Shown here: piece by piece, positions 13,025 through 24,290 of the stretch
Layout of the letters: the number at the start of each line of letters is the position of its first letter
Position numbering within the stretch: the first letter of the stretch is position 1
Assembly: GCA_963921425.1 (NCBI GenBank)
Contig: OY992835.1
Coordinates: 14,508,001-14,572,000, forward strand
From: Dryas octopetala
Taxonomy: Eukaryota > Streptophyta > Magnoliopsida > Rosales > Rosaceae
Direction: 5' to 3'
Length of the DNA stretch: 64,000 bases
Made by a program: the position numbers and the translations under genes
The notes under the pieces: generated by a model
Databases searched by the model: none
Told to the model about the DNA's origin: nothing
What the model saw: the letters and a program-made list of their open reading frames with translations, nothing else

Positions 13025-16000
13025 ATGAATGCCTCATTGAACTATAATACCATTGAAACCTTAACTGGTACCAATTTCAAGAAATGGAAGCAAGATCTGG
13101 AATTGGCTCTTGGCCTTATGGATTTTGACATAGCTTTAAGGATTGATGAACCTCAGAAGCCTACTGAAGATGCCACTGCAGAAGAGAAATCTCTCTATGA
13201 CAAGTGGGAAAAGGCTAATAGGATGGCCTTGCTTATTATGAGAAAATCCATCTCAGAGACAGTAAGAGGTGGAATCCCTGTTTCTGATACTGCAAAAGGT
13301 TTTCTTGCTGCAGTAGGACAGAAATTCAAAGAATCTGAGAAAGGAGAGATTGGTATTCTAATGAACAAGCTCACTGATTTGAAGTATGATGGTAATGGAT
13401 GTGTCAGAGAGCACATTCTCAATCTTATTGACATAGGAGGAAAGCTGCGTGATCTGAATGTTAATGTGGATGACACTTTGCTTGTTCATTTTGCTCTCAA
13501 CTCACTTCCTGCAGATTTTAAGCAAATCAAGAGTACCTATACTGCACAAAAGGAGAGCTGGGGGCTAGATGATCTGATTGCTATTTGTGTTCATGAGGAA
13601 CAAAATATAAGGAGAGATAGGAATGAGAGACAGGTTAATATGGTTAATGATTTTAGGCCTGATGATGACAAAGGAAAGGGAAAAGTTGCTAGTTCTACAC
13701 ATGCTAAGAAGCACAACCAGATTGTTAAAGCTACCAAACCTGTTGGAATTAAGTGCTTCTTTTGTAAGAAATTTGGACACCTCAAGAGGGACTGCAGAAG
13801 GTACAAACGTTGGTTAGAAAACAAGAAGGCTAAAGGTAACACTTGTCAAGTTTTAGTATGTTTTGAATCTAACTTAGTTGATATACAGACTGATACTTGG
13901 TGGTTAGATAGTGGTGCAACTACTCATGTGGCTAATTCTTTGCAGGGGTTTATAAGCAAGAGGCACCCAAACAAGGATGAAGTGAAGGTGTTCGTTGGGA
14001 ATGGAATGAAGGTCCAAGTGGAGTACATTGGAGTAGTTAGGATTAAGTTAGAAACTGGTTTCCTTTTAGATTTATTTGATGTTTGTTATGTTCCCTCTAT
14101 GAGGAGAAATTTGGTTTCAGTTAGTAGATTAGTCAAGTCGAATTTCAGGATTGATTTTGATGTTCTTGGTTTTTCAATGTTTAAGAATAAAGAGCTTGTT
14201 GGCAGTGGAATTTTTGAGAATGATATGTTTAAATTCAATTGCAAAAGTGAGTCCAATTTAATTTTGAATGCTACTGCTGTAAAACCTGTTTTGGATAAAA
14301 GAAATTCATTCAAGCTTTGGCATAAAAGATTGGGTCATATCTCAAAGGAAAGATTACAAAACTTGACCAAAGAACAAGTGTTACCAGCCTTGAATTTTGA
14401 TGACATGGATGAAGTATGTGTTGAATGTGTAAAAGGAAAATTGACAAATGCAAGAAAGAAAACTGCAAACAGAAGCAATTGTATCCTACAATTAATTCAT
14501 ACAGATATTTGTGGACCTTTCCCTACTCCTACACACGATGGTTATAAATACTTTATAACCTTCATAGATGACTACACTAGGTTTGGCTATCTGTATTTGA
14601 TAGCAGAAAAGTCTAATGCCTTTGAGGTTTTCAAAATCTTTAAAGCAGAAGTTGAAAACCAACTAGACACAAAGATAAAAACTGTAAGATCAGACAGGGG
14701 AGGGGAATATTATGGGAGGTTTGATGAAAGTGGGAGAAATCCTGGCCCTTTTGCTAGATACCTGCAGCAAGAGGGTATCATTGCTCAATATACCAATCCT
14801 GGAACACCACAGCAAAATGGTGTTTCAGAAAGAAGGAATAGGACTCTTAAAGATATGGCTAGAAGTATGATGTGTAATGCAGGTCTCCCTGATTTCTTAT
14901 GGGGAGAGGCTATCAAGACAGCAAATTACATACTCAATAGAGTTCCGAGTAAGAGTGTAGTTGGCACTCCTTTCGAATTATGGTTTAAAAGGAAGCCTAG
15001 CCTTAATCACTTGAGAACTTGGGGCTGCAAAGCAGAGGCGAGACTATACAATCCTGCAGCAAAGAAATTGGATCCTAAGACAACTAGCTGCTATTTTGTT
15101 GGTTATCCAGAAGGCACTAAGGGCTATAGGTTCTACTGTCCAAATAACCTTACACGTTTTGGTGAGACTGGGAGAGCAGTGTTTTTTGAAGATGATCAAG
15201 TTTTGATTGAAAGAGAAGTTTTTGATTTTGATGAAATAGATGAACATAGGATTGAACCACAGAATGTTGTCATTATTCCTAGTTCAACCACAGTCGAGGC
15301 CACCATTTTAAATGACCAAGTAGGAGCAGTTGCACCTTTACAAGATCAGACTCAAATTGAGATTCCTACAGAAAATTTTGTAGAGCCTTTGGAGGTTGAG
15401 GACCAAAACTTAGTTCAGCCACAAAATTTGCAAAATCAGCCACAAAACTTAGAACCTGTAGCTGTTAGAAAATCCCAAAGAATTAGAAGACCAGCTTTAC
15501 AAAGTGACTATGTTGTTTATTTACAAGAGTCTGAGCATGACTTAACCAATTCAGATGACCCTACTACCTTCAAACAAGCCATGCTTAGTGAACATAATGA
15601 GAATTGGCTTGCTGCCATGAAGTCAGAGTTGGAATCTATGGAAAAGAATCAAGTGTGGGAGTTAGTTGAGCTGCCTGCAGGGTGCAATGCAGTGGGCTGC
15701 AAGTGGGTTTTTAAAACCAAAAGGGACTCTAAAGGAAACATAGATCGTTTAAAAGCAAGGTTAGTGGCAAAGGGGTACACTCAACAAGAGGGAGTGGATT
15801 ACAATGAGACCTTCTCACCTGTTTCAACAAAAGACAGTCTTAGAGTAATCATGGCCTTGGTAGCTCACTTTGATTTGTTTCTACATCAGATGGACGTTAA
15901 AACTGCATTCTTGAATGGTGAACTTCTTGAAGAAATTTATATGAAGCAACCTGATGGTTTCATTCAAGAAGGGAGAGAAAGTTTGGTTTGTAAACTTAAC

Positions 16001-17134
16001 AAGTCCATCTATGGTCTAAAGCAAGCTTCAAGGCAATGGTACTTAAAATTTGATCAGGTAGTAAGGTCACATGGTTTCTCTGAAAATCCAGTGGATGAAT
16101 GCATTTATTTGAAGGTAAGTGGGAGGCATTTCATCATTCTCATCCTATATGTCGATGACATTTTGCTTGCTAGTAGCAATTTAACATTGCTGCATGATAC
16201 AAAGTTATTTCTGTCTAAAAGTTTTGAAATGACAGATATGGGAGAGGCCTCCTATGTTTTGGGTATCGAAATCACTAGAGATAGAAAAAGAGGGCTGCTT
16301 GGTTTGTCTCAAAAAGGATACATAGAAAAAGTTCTCAAAAGGTTTGACATGGCAGATTCAAATGGTGGACAGGTTCCTATTTCTAAGGGTGACAAACTGA
16401 GCAAGAATCAAAGTCCTAAAACTGAACAAGAAAAGGCAGAAATGAGAGCAAAACCCTATGCTTCACTAGTTGGAAGCCTTATGTATGCTCAGGTGTGCAC
16501 CAGACCTGACATAGCCTTCTCATTAGGAGTTTTAGGTAGATTTCAATCCAATCCAGGACATGCTCATTGGGTTGCAGGGAAAAAGGTTGTGAGGTACTTG
16601 CAGAGAACCAAAGATTTCAAGCTTGTATATAGAAGAACATATTCATTAGAATTAGAAGGATATGCAGATGCAGACCACGCAGGATGTGTTGATTCACTGA
16701 AGTCAACCTCAGGTTATGTGTTTATGTTTGGTGGAGGAGCAGTATCATGGAGGAGTGTCAAACAGACAATTATTGCTCCATCAACAATGCAGGCTGAGTA
16801 TGTGGCTTGTTATGAGGCTACAATCCAGGCTATGTGGCTTAGAAATTTTATTTTGAGCTTACAAGTTGTGGAATCAATTCATAGGCCAATCAAACTTTTT
16901 TGTGATAATAGTGGAGCAGTATTTTTTGCCAACAGTAATAAGAGATCACATGCAACTAAACATCTGGAGATCAAATATTTGTTGGTTAGAGAAAAGTTCA
17001 AGAGAAATGAAATGCAGCTGCTGCATATAGACACTCATTCAATGATAGCAGACCCTCTCAATAAAGGATTACCCAATGCAGTTTTCCAGAGCCATGTAAC
17101 CAACATGGGATTGCTTGCTGGTTTTGATGTTTAA
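13025..17134 (+). CDS. Copia Gag-Pol polyprotein, intact, 1369 aa
   Basis: A single uninterrupted ORF in the copia order Gag-PR-INT-RT-RNaseH. The Gag region is about 1-240, followed by a CCHC zinc knuckle, C244-x2-C247-x4-H252-x4-C257. Aspartic protease has D295-SGAT. The GAG-pre-integrase motif LWHKRLGH is near residue 435. Integrase acidic residues are D494 (HTDICGPF), D557 (RSDRGGEY) and E602 (GVSERRN). Spacing between the last two is longer than usual because of an extra stretch around SGRNPGPF. Reverse transcriptase has YVDD at 1042-1045. RNase H has ADADHAG near 1215 and CDNSGAV near 1298. No frameshift or stop is seen. The product would assemble into cytoplasmic particles that copy and integrate the element. 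The ATG at 13025 is the first in the frame. Confidence 0.95.
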   Translation: MNASLNYNTIETLTGTNFKKWKQDLELALGLMDFDIALRIDEPQKPTEDATAEEKSLYDKWEKANRMALLIMRKSISETVRGGIPVSDTAKGFLAAVGQKFKESEKGEIGILMNKLTDLKYDGNGCVREHILNLIDIGGKLRDLNVNVDDTLLVHFALNSLPADFKQIKSTYTAQKESWGLDDLIAICVHEEQNIRRDRNERQVNMVNDFRPDDDKGKGKVASSTHAKKHNQIVKATKPVGIKCFFCKKFGHLKRDCRRYKRWLENKKAKGNTCQVLVCFESNLVDIQTDTWWLDSGATTHVANSLQGFISKRHPNKDEVKVFVGNGMKVQVEYIGVVRIKLETGFLLDLFDVCYVPSMRRNLVSVSRLVKSNFRIDFDVLGFSMFKNKELVGSGIFENDMFKFNCKSESNLILNATAVKPVLDKRNSFKLWHKRLGHISKERLQNLTKEQVLPALNFDDMDEVCVECVKGKLTNARKKTANRSNCILQLIHTDICGPFPTPTHDGYKYFITFIDDYTRFGYLYLIAEKSNAFEVFKIFKAEVENQLDTKIKTVRSDRGGEYYGRFDESGRNPGPFARYLQQEGIIAQYTNPGTPQQNGVSERRNRTLKDMARSMMCNAGLPDFLWGEAIKTANYILNRVPSKSVVGTPFELWFKRKPSLNHLRTWGCKAEARLYNPAAKKLDPKTTSCYFVGYPEGTKGYRFYCPNNLTRFGETGRAVFFEDDQVLIEREVFDFDEIDEHRIEPQNVVIIPSSTTVEATILNDQVGAVAPLQDQTQIEIPTENFVEPLEVEDQNLVQPQNLQNQPQNLEPVAVRKSQRIRRPALQSDYVVYLQESEHDLTNSDDPTTFKQAMLSEHNENWLAAMKSELESMEKNQVWELVELPAGCNAVGCKWVFKTKRDSKGNIDRLKARLVAKGYTQQEGVDYNETFSPVSTKDSLRVIMALVAHFDLFLHQMDVKTAFLNGELLEEIYMKQPDGFIQEGRESLVCKLNKSIYGLKQASRQWYLKFDQVVRSHGFSENPVDECIYLKVSGRHFIILILYVDDILLASSNLTLLHDTKLFLSKSFEMTDMGEASYVLGIEITRDRKRGLLGLSQKGYIEKVLKRFDMADSNGGQVPISKGDKLSKNQSPKTEQEKAEMRAKPYASLVGSLMYAQVCTRPDIAFSLGVLGRFQSNPGHAHWVAGKKVVRYLQRTKDFKLVYRRTYSLELEGYADADHAGCVDSLKSTSGYVFMFGGGAVSWRSVKQTIIAPSTMQAEYVACYEATIQAMWLRNFILSLQVVESIHRPIKLFCDNSGAVFFANSNKRSHATKHLEIKYLLVREKFKRNEMQLLHIDTHSMIADPLNKGLPNAVFQSHVTNMGLLAGFDV

Positions 17135-17666
17135 TTTGTGCAAGAGTCTGTGGGAGTGTTTTTATTTATGATTATTTTCATTTAAGATTTTTGCTTTATA
17201 GTTCTGCTGGATGGAATAAAGTTGAGGTTTAATTCATGAATTCTGTTTTATTATTCTTGTTCTTGATAAAATTGACAAGTGATCAAATTACTTACATTCA
17301 GCCGAAAGTTGCTAGCATTCTGATTGCTGAAATGTAAAATCACCAAAGAGTCATTCATTTGCTTGCTGCAGATGGGAGATTTAGTGATCTCGTTAAAGAG
17401 GACCACAAAACGATCAGTATTTTAAAATGCATGATTAAAGAGATACAATGATCAATTTGGTGTCCATGTCTTGATGGTACTTCATGTGGAAATGAATGCT
17501 TATATGAGTAGCTATAAAGTCCTTGAATGATCTGAAATTCGAAGTGCCTTGATAGTTCCATATGAGTTTTTCATTTTTGACAGAAGTTTTGAAAAGAGTT
17601 ATGTCTTGATGAATTCCATAGGCCATAAAGAGATCAATGCTTAAGATTTAGTTGACTAGTCGACCA
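17135..17666 (+). other. Copia 3' untranslated internal region
   Basis: About 530 bp between the polyprotein stop and the purine tract. No credible ORF on the + strand; the short - strand frames here show no recognisable domain. Confidence 0.6.
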
Positions 17667-17676
17667 AGTGGGAGAT
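17667..17676 (+). other. Polypurine tract of the copia element
   Basis: AGTGGGAGAT lies directly against the 3' LTR start TGTTAGCTGG. It is the expected plus-strand primer site. Confidence 0.85.
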
Positions 17677-18128
17677 TGTTAGCTGGTTTTAATTAACAGA
17701 CAAACCATATTGGTCTCCTAGTCTGCTAAGGAAACTAAGTCTTAGAATTGATCGTGGAATTCAAGAAGGACTAGCCTTGTGGTTATAGGATTTACATGTG
17801 CAAAAGACCAATCCTATAGCTAAAGGGATTCTGAATTCTAAGAGGACATGGACTGATATTCTGATGGCAATAGGAACACGCCAGAACTTCTTGATGGGCA
17901 AGGAGTGTTGGGGTGTATGCCTGTATAAATACAAGGGTCCCTTCTCACACAGCTCACCACCACAAATCAACAAACTACCCCATCTAGTTATTGTGCATAA
18001 GGAGCTGCAGTGAGAAGAGCATTCTTGAAGGTTTCTTTGTTGCTCGGCTTATTGGTGAGATATGGCAGGACAAGGACAAGGTTAGTAATTCATTTGTGTT
18101 CTTTTACATATAATCTATAAGGTTAACA
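17677..18128 (+). repeat. 3' LTR of the copia element
   Basis: 452 bp, matching the 5' LTR at all but one position (A at 18009 against T at 12369). It ends GGTTAACA and is followed by AGCC, which also precedes the 5' LTR. Confidence 0.93.
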
Positions 18129-18240
18129 AGCCTAAATAATTGATGGTTCGGATTATGAAATTAGTTATGTAGTGAGCCCAAAAACATGGTTAGTTTCGTA
18201 TTAACTTGCTAACTGGTTATTTTTAGAGCACTCTTCTATA

Positions 18241-18899
18241 GAAACTATTGTGACCAAATTAATAAATGGACAAACACAATATTTTTAATAAACAATAAAA
18301 TGACAATTATTTAATTAAATGATCCGATTTGTTTCTTCTTTTTTTAATTAGGAATAATTCTTGAATTTGTTTTTTTTTTTTTTTTCGTATGAAAATAAGA
18401 AATTATAACACAAAATTTGGACTACACCTAGATCTAAAGCGATCAAAATTTAAGATGAAGTACTGGGCATTCAGAGGAAGCTCATGGTCCAAACTTGGGA
18501 TGAATGTAGAGAATGGCCAAGAGAGCCCAAAGCATCACCTGAAATTTCTACCTTTAAAGATATGTTTAAAGATAATCTCCTCAAACGAAGAAACCAACCG
18601 ATAAATATTCCGAATGATTGTGCTTATACATCAAAAGAAATTGAACCCTAAACTTATCCTATTTCTAACCTATTATCCCACTTAAATTAATCCCAAATTA
18701 ATCCCAAATTTGGGATTAATCCCAAATTAAGCTTATGATTTGGAGTTTCATAATAAAGCTTACAGATACAAAATAACACTACACTTCGTAATACAAGATG
18801 CAGATTAATTAAAAGCCCAACAATACCAAAATGTGGTTGGTAATTATTGCACTGCATGTTGGTCACAACTCACAAGCCTCAAATGATTTTTTGTCATTG
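18241..18899. other. Intergenic, with a 22-bp perfect palindrome
   Basis: No gene is visible. At 18698-18719 there is a perfect palindrome built from TTAATCCCAAA and its complement, inside a small cluster of TTAATCCCAAA repeats (about 18682-18730). Confidence 0.6.
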
Positions 18900-19043
18900 A
18901 GAGCTTCAGCCTGGAATATATGGGCTGATCTTTCTGTTGGTTCCAAATTTGGCCCGACCCAATTAGATTTGTGCCGGAGACCTTTTTGGACTCAAATTAA
19001 TTGATTTACTAATCAAACAGAAAAGAATAAAAAAGGGTTTTGC

Positions 19044-19421
19044 GAGTTATTTATACTTACACTCCTTACGGTTTATCATATTTTTACATATACTCACTGA
19101 GATTTTAAAAATTACATATACACCCCTTGATGTTTCAAAAGTGTTGCATATAACCTCTTGCAAGAGAAAACAATGAATAAATAAACAAAGAAGAAGATAT
19201 TTATATTGAGATTGGACCTTATACCTTGAGTAATCTTATTAGGCCATTTCACCCCCTTAGCATGCCTTTTTGCATACTTTCTCATCATTTTTGTCTCACT
19301 GTAGGGAGTTATGTGCAACAGTTTTGAAACCTCAGGGGTGTATGTGTAATTTTTGAAACTCTAGAGGGTGTATATGAAAAAACGATAATTAAACCTCAGA
19401 AAGTGTAAGTGTAAATAATTC
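19044..19421. mobile_element. Mutator-like MITE, copy 1
   Basis: About 378 bp with inverted ends (GAGTTATTTATACTTACAC and, on the other strand, GAATTATTTACACTTACAC). Imperfect 9-bp flanks (GGGTTTTGC and GAGCTTTGC) fit a decayed target duplication. The sister is at 52508-52878. The matching spot in blocks B and C is uninterrupted (near 35245 and 47531). Confidence 0.75.
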
Positions 19422-20222
19422 AGAGCTTTGCACCCAAATTTTTAGTAATCACGATTAACTCCTAAGAAAATTTTCTGGCCTTTCAAATTTTGTCCTCATT
19501 AATTTTAATTTACTTTTATAATATTATTTTAGGATCTCTAAAAATCTCTCCAAATCTTAGAATTTCTCCCATTATATTATAGTATATATGAACAACATCA
19601 CACACTTACAAATTCAAATAGTTTAGTAATCTTACATATTCATCCAACAACTAAATCTTGATCTGCAATCAAATTTAGTACACGCATGCAGCACAAAATA
19701 ACAAAGAAATTGCTTAAATTAAGAGTGGTCCTTTTGATTAAAAAAAAAAAAATTAAGAGTGGTCCTAGCGTTTAGGACCACAAATCCATAATTGGTCATA
19801 TTATATATATGGTCTTTCTTCTACAGGATGCATGACATCCATTTGAAATTAAGTGTTCATTTGATGTCATTGTGAATTCATCATATCTACTACTGGAATC
19901 TGGAGAAAATGAAAGCATTCTTAATGGGACATATTGTACTTAACAATACAATTAATTTCATATTTTCAAAGCCTCCAATCCACATTAATACAATTGCTTA
20001 TATTGTTTTATGACAATCGTGTAATAAGGTATATTGAACTGAATGTAAGTGACAAATTAGAGCTCAGTTATATATATAGGACAATGACAAATATATCAAA
20101 GTCCTAATTTCAAAGATTCGAGGGCATCGTAATTTTTTTTTGTATGATCATATGATAACAAAGAAGAAAAAAAAACTTTGAATATCAAGTTTTCTTTTTT
20201 AGGTTGAATATTTAATTAAAAT

Positions 20223-20297
20223 AACCTTCTTAGCTCAGCTGTAGAGCGCATGACTCTTAACCATGTGGTCGTGGCCCGTTGGATTCCCACAGGCGGC
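20223..20297 (+). pseudogene. Degenerate tRNA-Lys(CTT)-like sequence
   Basis: TAGCTCAG...TAGAGCGCA...CTCTTAACC...TGTGGTCGTGG follows the plant tRNA-Lys order, with anticodon CTT. The D-loop lacks a G, the T-arm (expected GGTTCGA) is degenerate, and the acceptor strands (ACCTTCT and AGGCGGC) pair poorly. I read it as a tRNA pseudogene or tRNA-derived SINE head, not a working gene. Confidence 0.7.
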
Positions 20298-20358
20298 ATA
20301 ATGCTTATTAATAATTAGTGGGGTAATCATCTTATTTATTTTATTTTAATTTCAGAAA

Positions 20359-20505
20359 GAATAATAACCAGTGGTCCAATTTTATTACAAAAAATAATCA
20401 GTGGTCCAATTTCATTACAAAAAATAATCAGTGGTCCAATTTCATTACAAAAAATAATCCGTGGTCCAATTTCATTACAAAAAATAATTAGTGGTTCAAT
20501 AGCTA
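20359..20505. repeat. 30-bp minisatellite, about 5 copies
   Basis: The unit CAGTGGTCCAATTTCATTAC plus AAAAAATAAT is repeated about five times head to tail with few changes. Because 30 is a multiple of three, it gives a spurious repetitive reading frame on the - strand. It is private to block A. Confidence 0.9.
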
Positions 20506-21008
20506 GTAGTTTATTGATTTCCACTAATTAATAACAGTATAAATATATCATATTCGACCAAAATTTTAAAAGAAGAATAATATATCATACATCCATCTGG
20601 ATATATATTATATAGTTTTCTTTGGAGCTGCTGTACGTATGCCCATTAATTATAATTTATTCCTCCAAAAAAAAAAAAGTATTATGTAATATGTACCTGA
20701 ATTGATCCTTAAATTTAAGCTATTTTGTCTTTGGATAAAGCCTTCACAAAGAATGTAGATCAGGATGGTTTCTGTGAAAATCTTGTATTTGGAACAACCA
20801 AAATTTTTTATCATGATAATTTCTTGTATTTTAGTAAAAATATATGAAGCGAATAATTAATGGAGATCTTCACTGGAGATGACATACGTACATACATACA
20901 CATATATAAAAACAAAATGTAGATCACTTTCACTATTTTTCTTATTAAATATATATAGTACCTATTTTTTTTTTTTCTGTTGTTGTTGTAAGGCACAAAT
21001 TAAACTAC

Positions 21009-21035
21009 GAATATATATATATAAATATATATATA

Positions 21036-21073
<38 letters not shown>

Positions 21074-21074
21074 C
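21009..21074. repeat. TA-rich microsatellite cluster
   Basis: Interrupted (TA)n runs separated by AA at a regular step. Length variation against blocks B and C is expected. No function is implied. Confidence 0.8.
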
Positions 21075-23178
21075 CTTACTAGACATAGTAATAAGAAAAG
21101 CTAGAGAAACTTAATTCATTTTCTGTCTGATCAAAGTAAATAATATATATCAACCCAGAGAAAGAAAATAAACATTTTAAAAAAATTATTGAAATAATTT
21201 TCTTTGTATGAAATAATTAAAAAAAGTGGTCCAGCATTCAAAGAGTTTTTTAAAAAGAAATGAACTAGTTCTCATTGTCATTTGTCAGGAAACCAAGATG
21301 ATCATGATATATACATATATATTCCCGGCCAGAGAAATCATGGGGGACAGGATCAACATATATGGAAAGTATAATAATCTTAATAATTAAGTCATGTCTT
21401 CAACTTCCAATTAATTAATTTTCAGTTGTATCTATATGTTATATAGGAAAACGAAAGCATTAATATTTAAAACAAATGAAAAAAAATACTTGTAATAATT
21501 TCACTAGCTGCATGCTTGCACCCATATGGTACAATTCTGTGATATTCAAGCAATAACATACATATGGAAATTAAGCAGGATCACGAATTATCGAGGAAAT
21601 TTGAAGGAAGGTTACACCAGTTTTAATTTTGTTATTCAAAGAGTGAATTTCTCTTAACAGACAATCTAGTATATACATTATCTTATTTGGTCGTCAATTA
21701 TGATCATTGATAAAGTGGAATGATATTTGAATATATGTGTGTAATTCAAATCTGATCACAGTAATGAAAGAATGAAAATAACTGCTCTAAGAATCAGAGA
21801 TAACAAGAAAAGAAAGAAAGGTTGAAGAGAACAAGCTCTGAGATTAATTTATTTTCTGAATCAATTCACTAATTAATGATCGTTTACAGAGAATGAGAAA
21901 GCATATTGACGCCTAAACAACATTCTAACAAATTATATATTTCAAGGGCTGAGATCTCATTGCTTTCTAACTGATTCCACATGTCACAATCTTGTAAGCC
22001 TTCTACTAACTAATTCAGTCAACAAAATCAACATGTTTTTTTTCTTTTCCCAAAGGCATCAGCCGAAGGAGAGGGCGATTAGTTTTTTTTTTTTTTTTTT
22101 TTTTTGTTGATAATTGTTGTCTATGACATTTTAACAGGACCACAAAAAGGAAACTGATCGAGTGTCGTTAAAAGTTTAGAATTATAAATGTTTGTTAACC
22201 ACTAAAAGTAATTAAGGAACTAAGGATAAATATTTGCTATTCACTAGCTGATATATCAATCGTTATTCAAATTTCAAAGCGTTGATAAGGTGGCCAAAAA
22301 AAATTCAAAGTTGATAAACGATGAAAGCATGCTTTATTAGTTGCACATGACAAAACAGATGTAATCTCACACAATCTGATTCATATATAGTTGACATGAA
22401 CATATATGAGAACATAAATTAATTATGTAATGTTTTGAACATAATATTCTTTCGATCAGTCTATCTAAATAATGCAGCAAGAAAACAAAACAAATTAAAA
22501 ACAATTATATATTGCCTGTCTGATGCGGAGAGACATCTGCATATATGGGAAGAATAATACTCTTTGATCTCGTTCAGTCCTAATCATGGGAATAAATATC
22601 AGTAATTACAGAACCCAGAGACAAATAGAAAATAAACTATATAATACATGCTGATTGTACATACATGCATGACGACCTCACTTTTTTTAGAAAATATTAT
22701 CAATTAATTTATATACATATATATACTTATAATGCATACGTCAATATTACTAATGACGAGTAAAAGACATGTATTAAGAACAAATTTTAGATGGAAAGAC
22801 AGAATTATTATTGTTCGTGTGATGAATGGAGATATCAATTCTTGAATAATAAGAAATGATAGTCAAGGAACTTGGCAGAATGAACTTCATGGCAACCACG
22901 TACAAATTATAAGGCATAAATTCTTAGGTCATGGTAATGATTTTAATTTGTAGTAATTTTTGGTTCATTGATTCGATTTAAATAATTAGTAAATTTTAGT
23001 TACTGAATGATGTGGTAGGATAAATACTTATTAGAAATTAATAAAAAAGCTTTAGAATTAATTGATCCATATATAAACAAATAAAACACTGCCACCAATT
23101 GGGATTCAAAATTTTGGAATTTTTTTTCGTATTACTCTTAATTAGCCTTATTTATGGGAGAGAGTGCGCTCATGCTTA

Positions 23179-23450
23179 GGCTACCCACAGTGATGAGAGT
23201 GAGAGTGTAAAATTAATCTCAAAAAGTAATTAGTGGACCAGAGGTGTGAGAGTGAGAGTGAGAGTGAGTGAGATCAATATTTGAAAGCCATGTATTGCTC
23301 CGGCTGAGAGTGAGAGCAACAGTTTGGTGGGGCCCATTACATGCGAAATGTGACTTGGAAGTCCTTCAAGAGAAATTTATTTTCAGGCCACAAAATCACT
23401 TTTCAGGTCACGTATTACTCTCACTCTCACTCTCACTACTGTAGATAGCC
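23179..23450. mobile_element. Tourist-like (PIF/Harbinger) MITE
   Basis: 272 bp with inverted ends GGCTACCCACAGTG and, on the other strand, GGCTATCTACAGTA. It is flanked by TTA on both sides (23176-23178 and 23451-23453), the 3-bp duplication typical of Harbinger elements. The subterminal regions carry GAGAGT repeats. It is absent from blocks B and C. Confidence 0.85.
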
Positions 23451-24290
23451 TTATGATGAGGTAGTAAATAAGGCTCTTACCATGCATGCCATAATTAAAT
23501 CATCCCATGCATGAAACTATGTTATCTATTTGTATGTTTTAGAAAATCATTGAATTTTCATCTTAAGTTTTAGAAAATCATAAGTGCTTAGTCAAAACAT
23601 GCATTAATTGGGCTGGTACGAGCTAGCTAGTCTTTAACATTTTTCATTCTTGCAAATTAACCGGCATTTACATAATCATAAATATTATTCTTCCCCATCT
23701 ACATATTCTCTCAAACAATTCGAAGTCAGTAATAGTATTATGAGTAAAGCTACACTTATATATCAGATTAGTCGCACTTTTATTAGAAATTTATGCATAT
23801 GGTCTGAAAATGGGGTAAAATATTTTTTTTGTAAAAATATTATTTATGGAAGTCACTATTAATTACTGCCATAGAATTATGAACATGAATCTTCTATTAA
23901 ATTTAAGCCAAAAAAAGAATCTACAAATCCATTTCGGTTGCGAATGCTACAATAATATGCTGCGTGCATGTGAGATCTTAATTTCTATAGCATTATCTTT
24001 ACTTCCTAAGAGGAAAAGCAGCAAACTAGATCATCATGGTGATGGCAGAATAGACAGAACCATAAGGAAAGTATAATCTTAAACCATAAATTATTCCTTG
24101 TACGTCCAACAAAAACAGGACAGATTTAACAATAAATAAATGAGCAACTTGACACAAGCTAGGAAAGACAAGAAATTAAACAAATCACGTAGCTAGAATC
24201 ACAAAATGCATTAATCAGACTAATACTAACTTCAAGTAATAAACCTTGTTAATCATACTCATCCATACTAATTATTGCATACCTGCGATC

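Larger units (their letters stand above)
12037..18128 (+). mobile_element. Complete Ty1/copia LTR retrotransposon, young
   Basis: The element is 6092 bp: 5' LTR, primer-binding site, one polyprotein ORF, purine tract, 3' LTR. LTRs begin TGTTAGCTGG and end GGTTAACA. AGCC flanks both sides (12033-12036 and 18129-18132) as target duplication. Reading the two 452-bp LTRs side by side I find a single mismatch (T at 12369, A at 18009). Near-identity plus an open polyprotein implies recent transposition and possibly an autonomous copy. It inserted into a MITE. Confidence 0.95.
11741..18240. mobile_element. MITE (about 400 bp) split by the copia insertion
   Basis: The left part is 11741-12036 and the right part 18129-18240. 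Joined across the copia element, they match in reverse orientation the intact element at 40353-40752. Both have inverted ends reading about GCTCTAAAA(T/C)TAACT. The join at AGCC is exactly where the retrotransposon sits, so the MITE is older than the copia insertion. Confidence 0.8.
18900..24290. repeat. Duplicated non-coding block A
   Basis: From the TGGGCTGATCTTTCTGTTGG phrase near 18920 to the AATCATACTCATC phrase near 24255, this stretch is homologous, in the same order and orientation, to 35130-42440 (block B) and 47425-53640 (block C). It is more diverged than B and C are from each other and lacks several insertions they share. In B and C the block follows an AOP-like gene on the - strand. 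Here that gene is absent on the left side. Apart from the elements listed separately I see no coding sequence. Confidence 0.75.

Noticed and set aside
20359..20505. Regular 30-bp repeats as a CRISPR array
   Set aside because: The units are directly adjacent with no unique spacers, in plant DNA. It is a minisatellite.
20879..21082. Short + strand frame ending in Tyr/Ile repeats
   Set aside because: It translates a TA microsatellite and has no homologous frame in blocks B or C.
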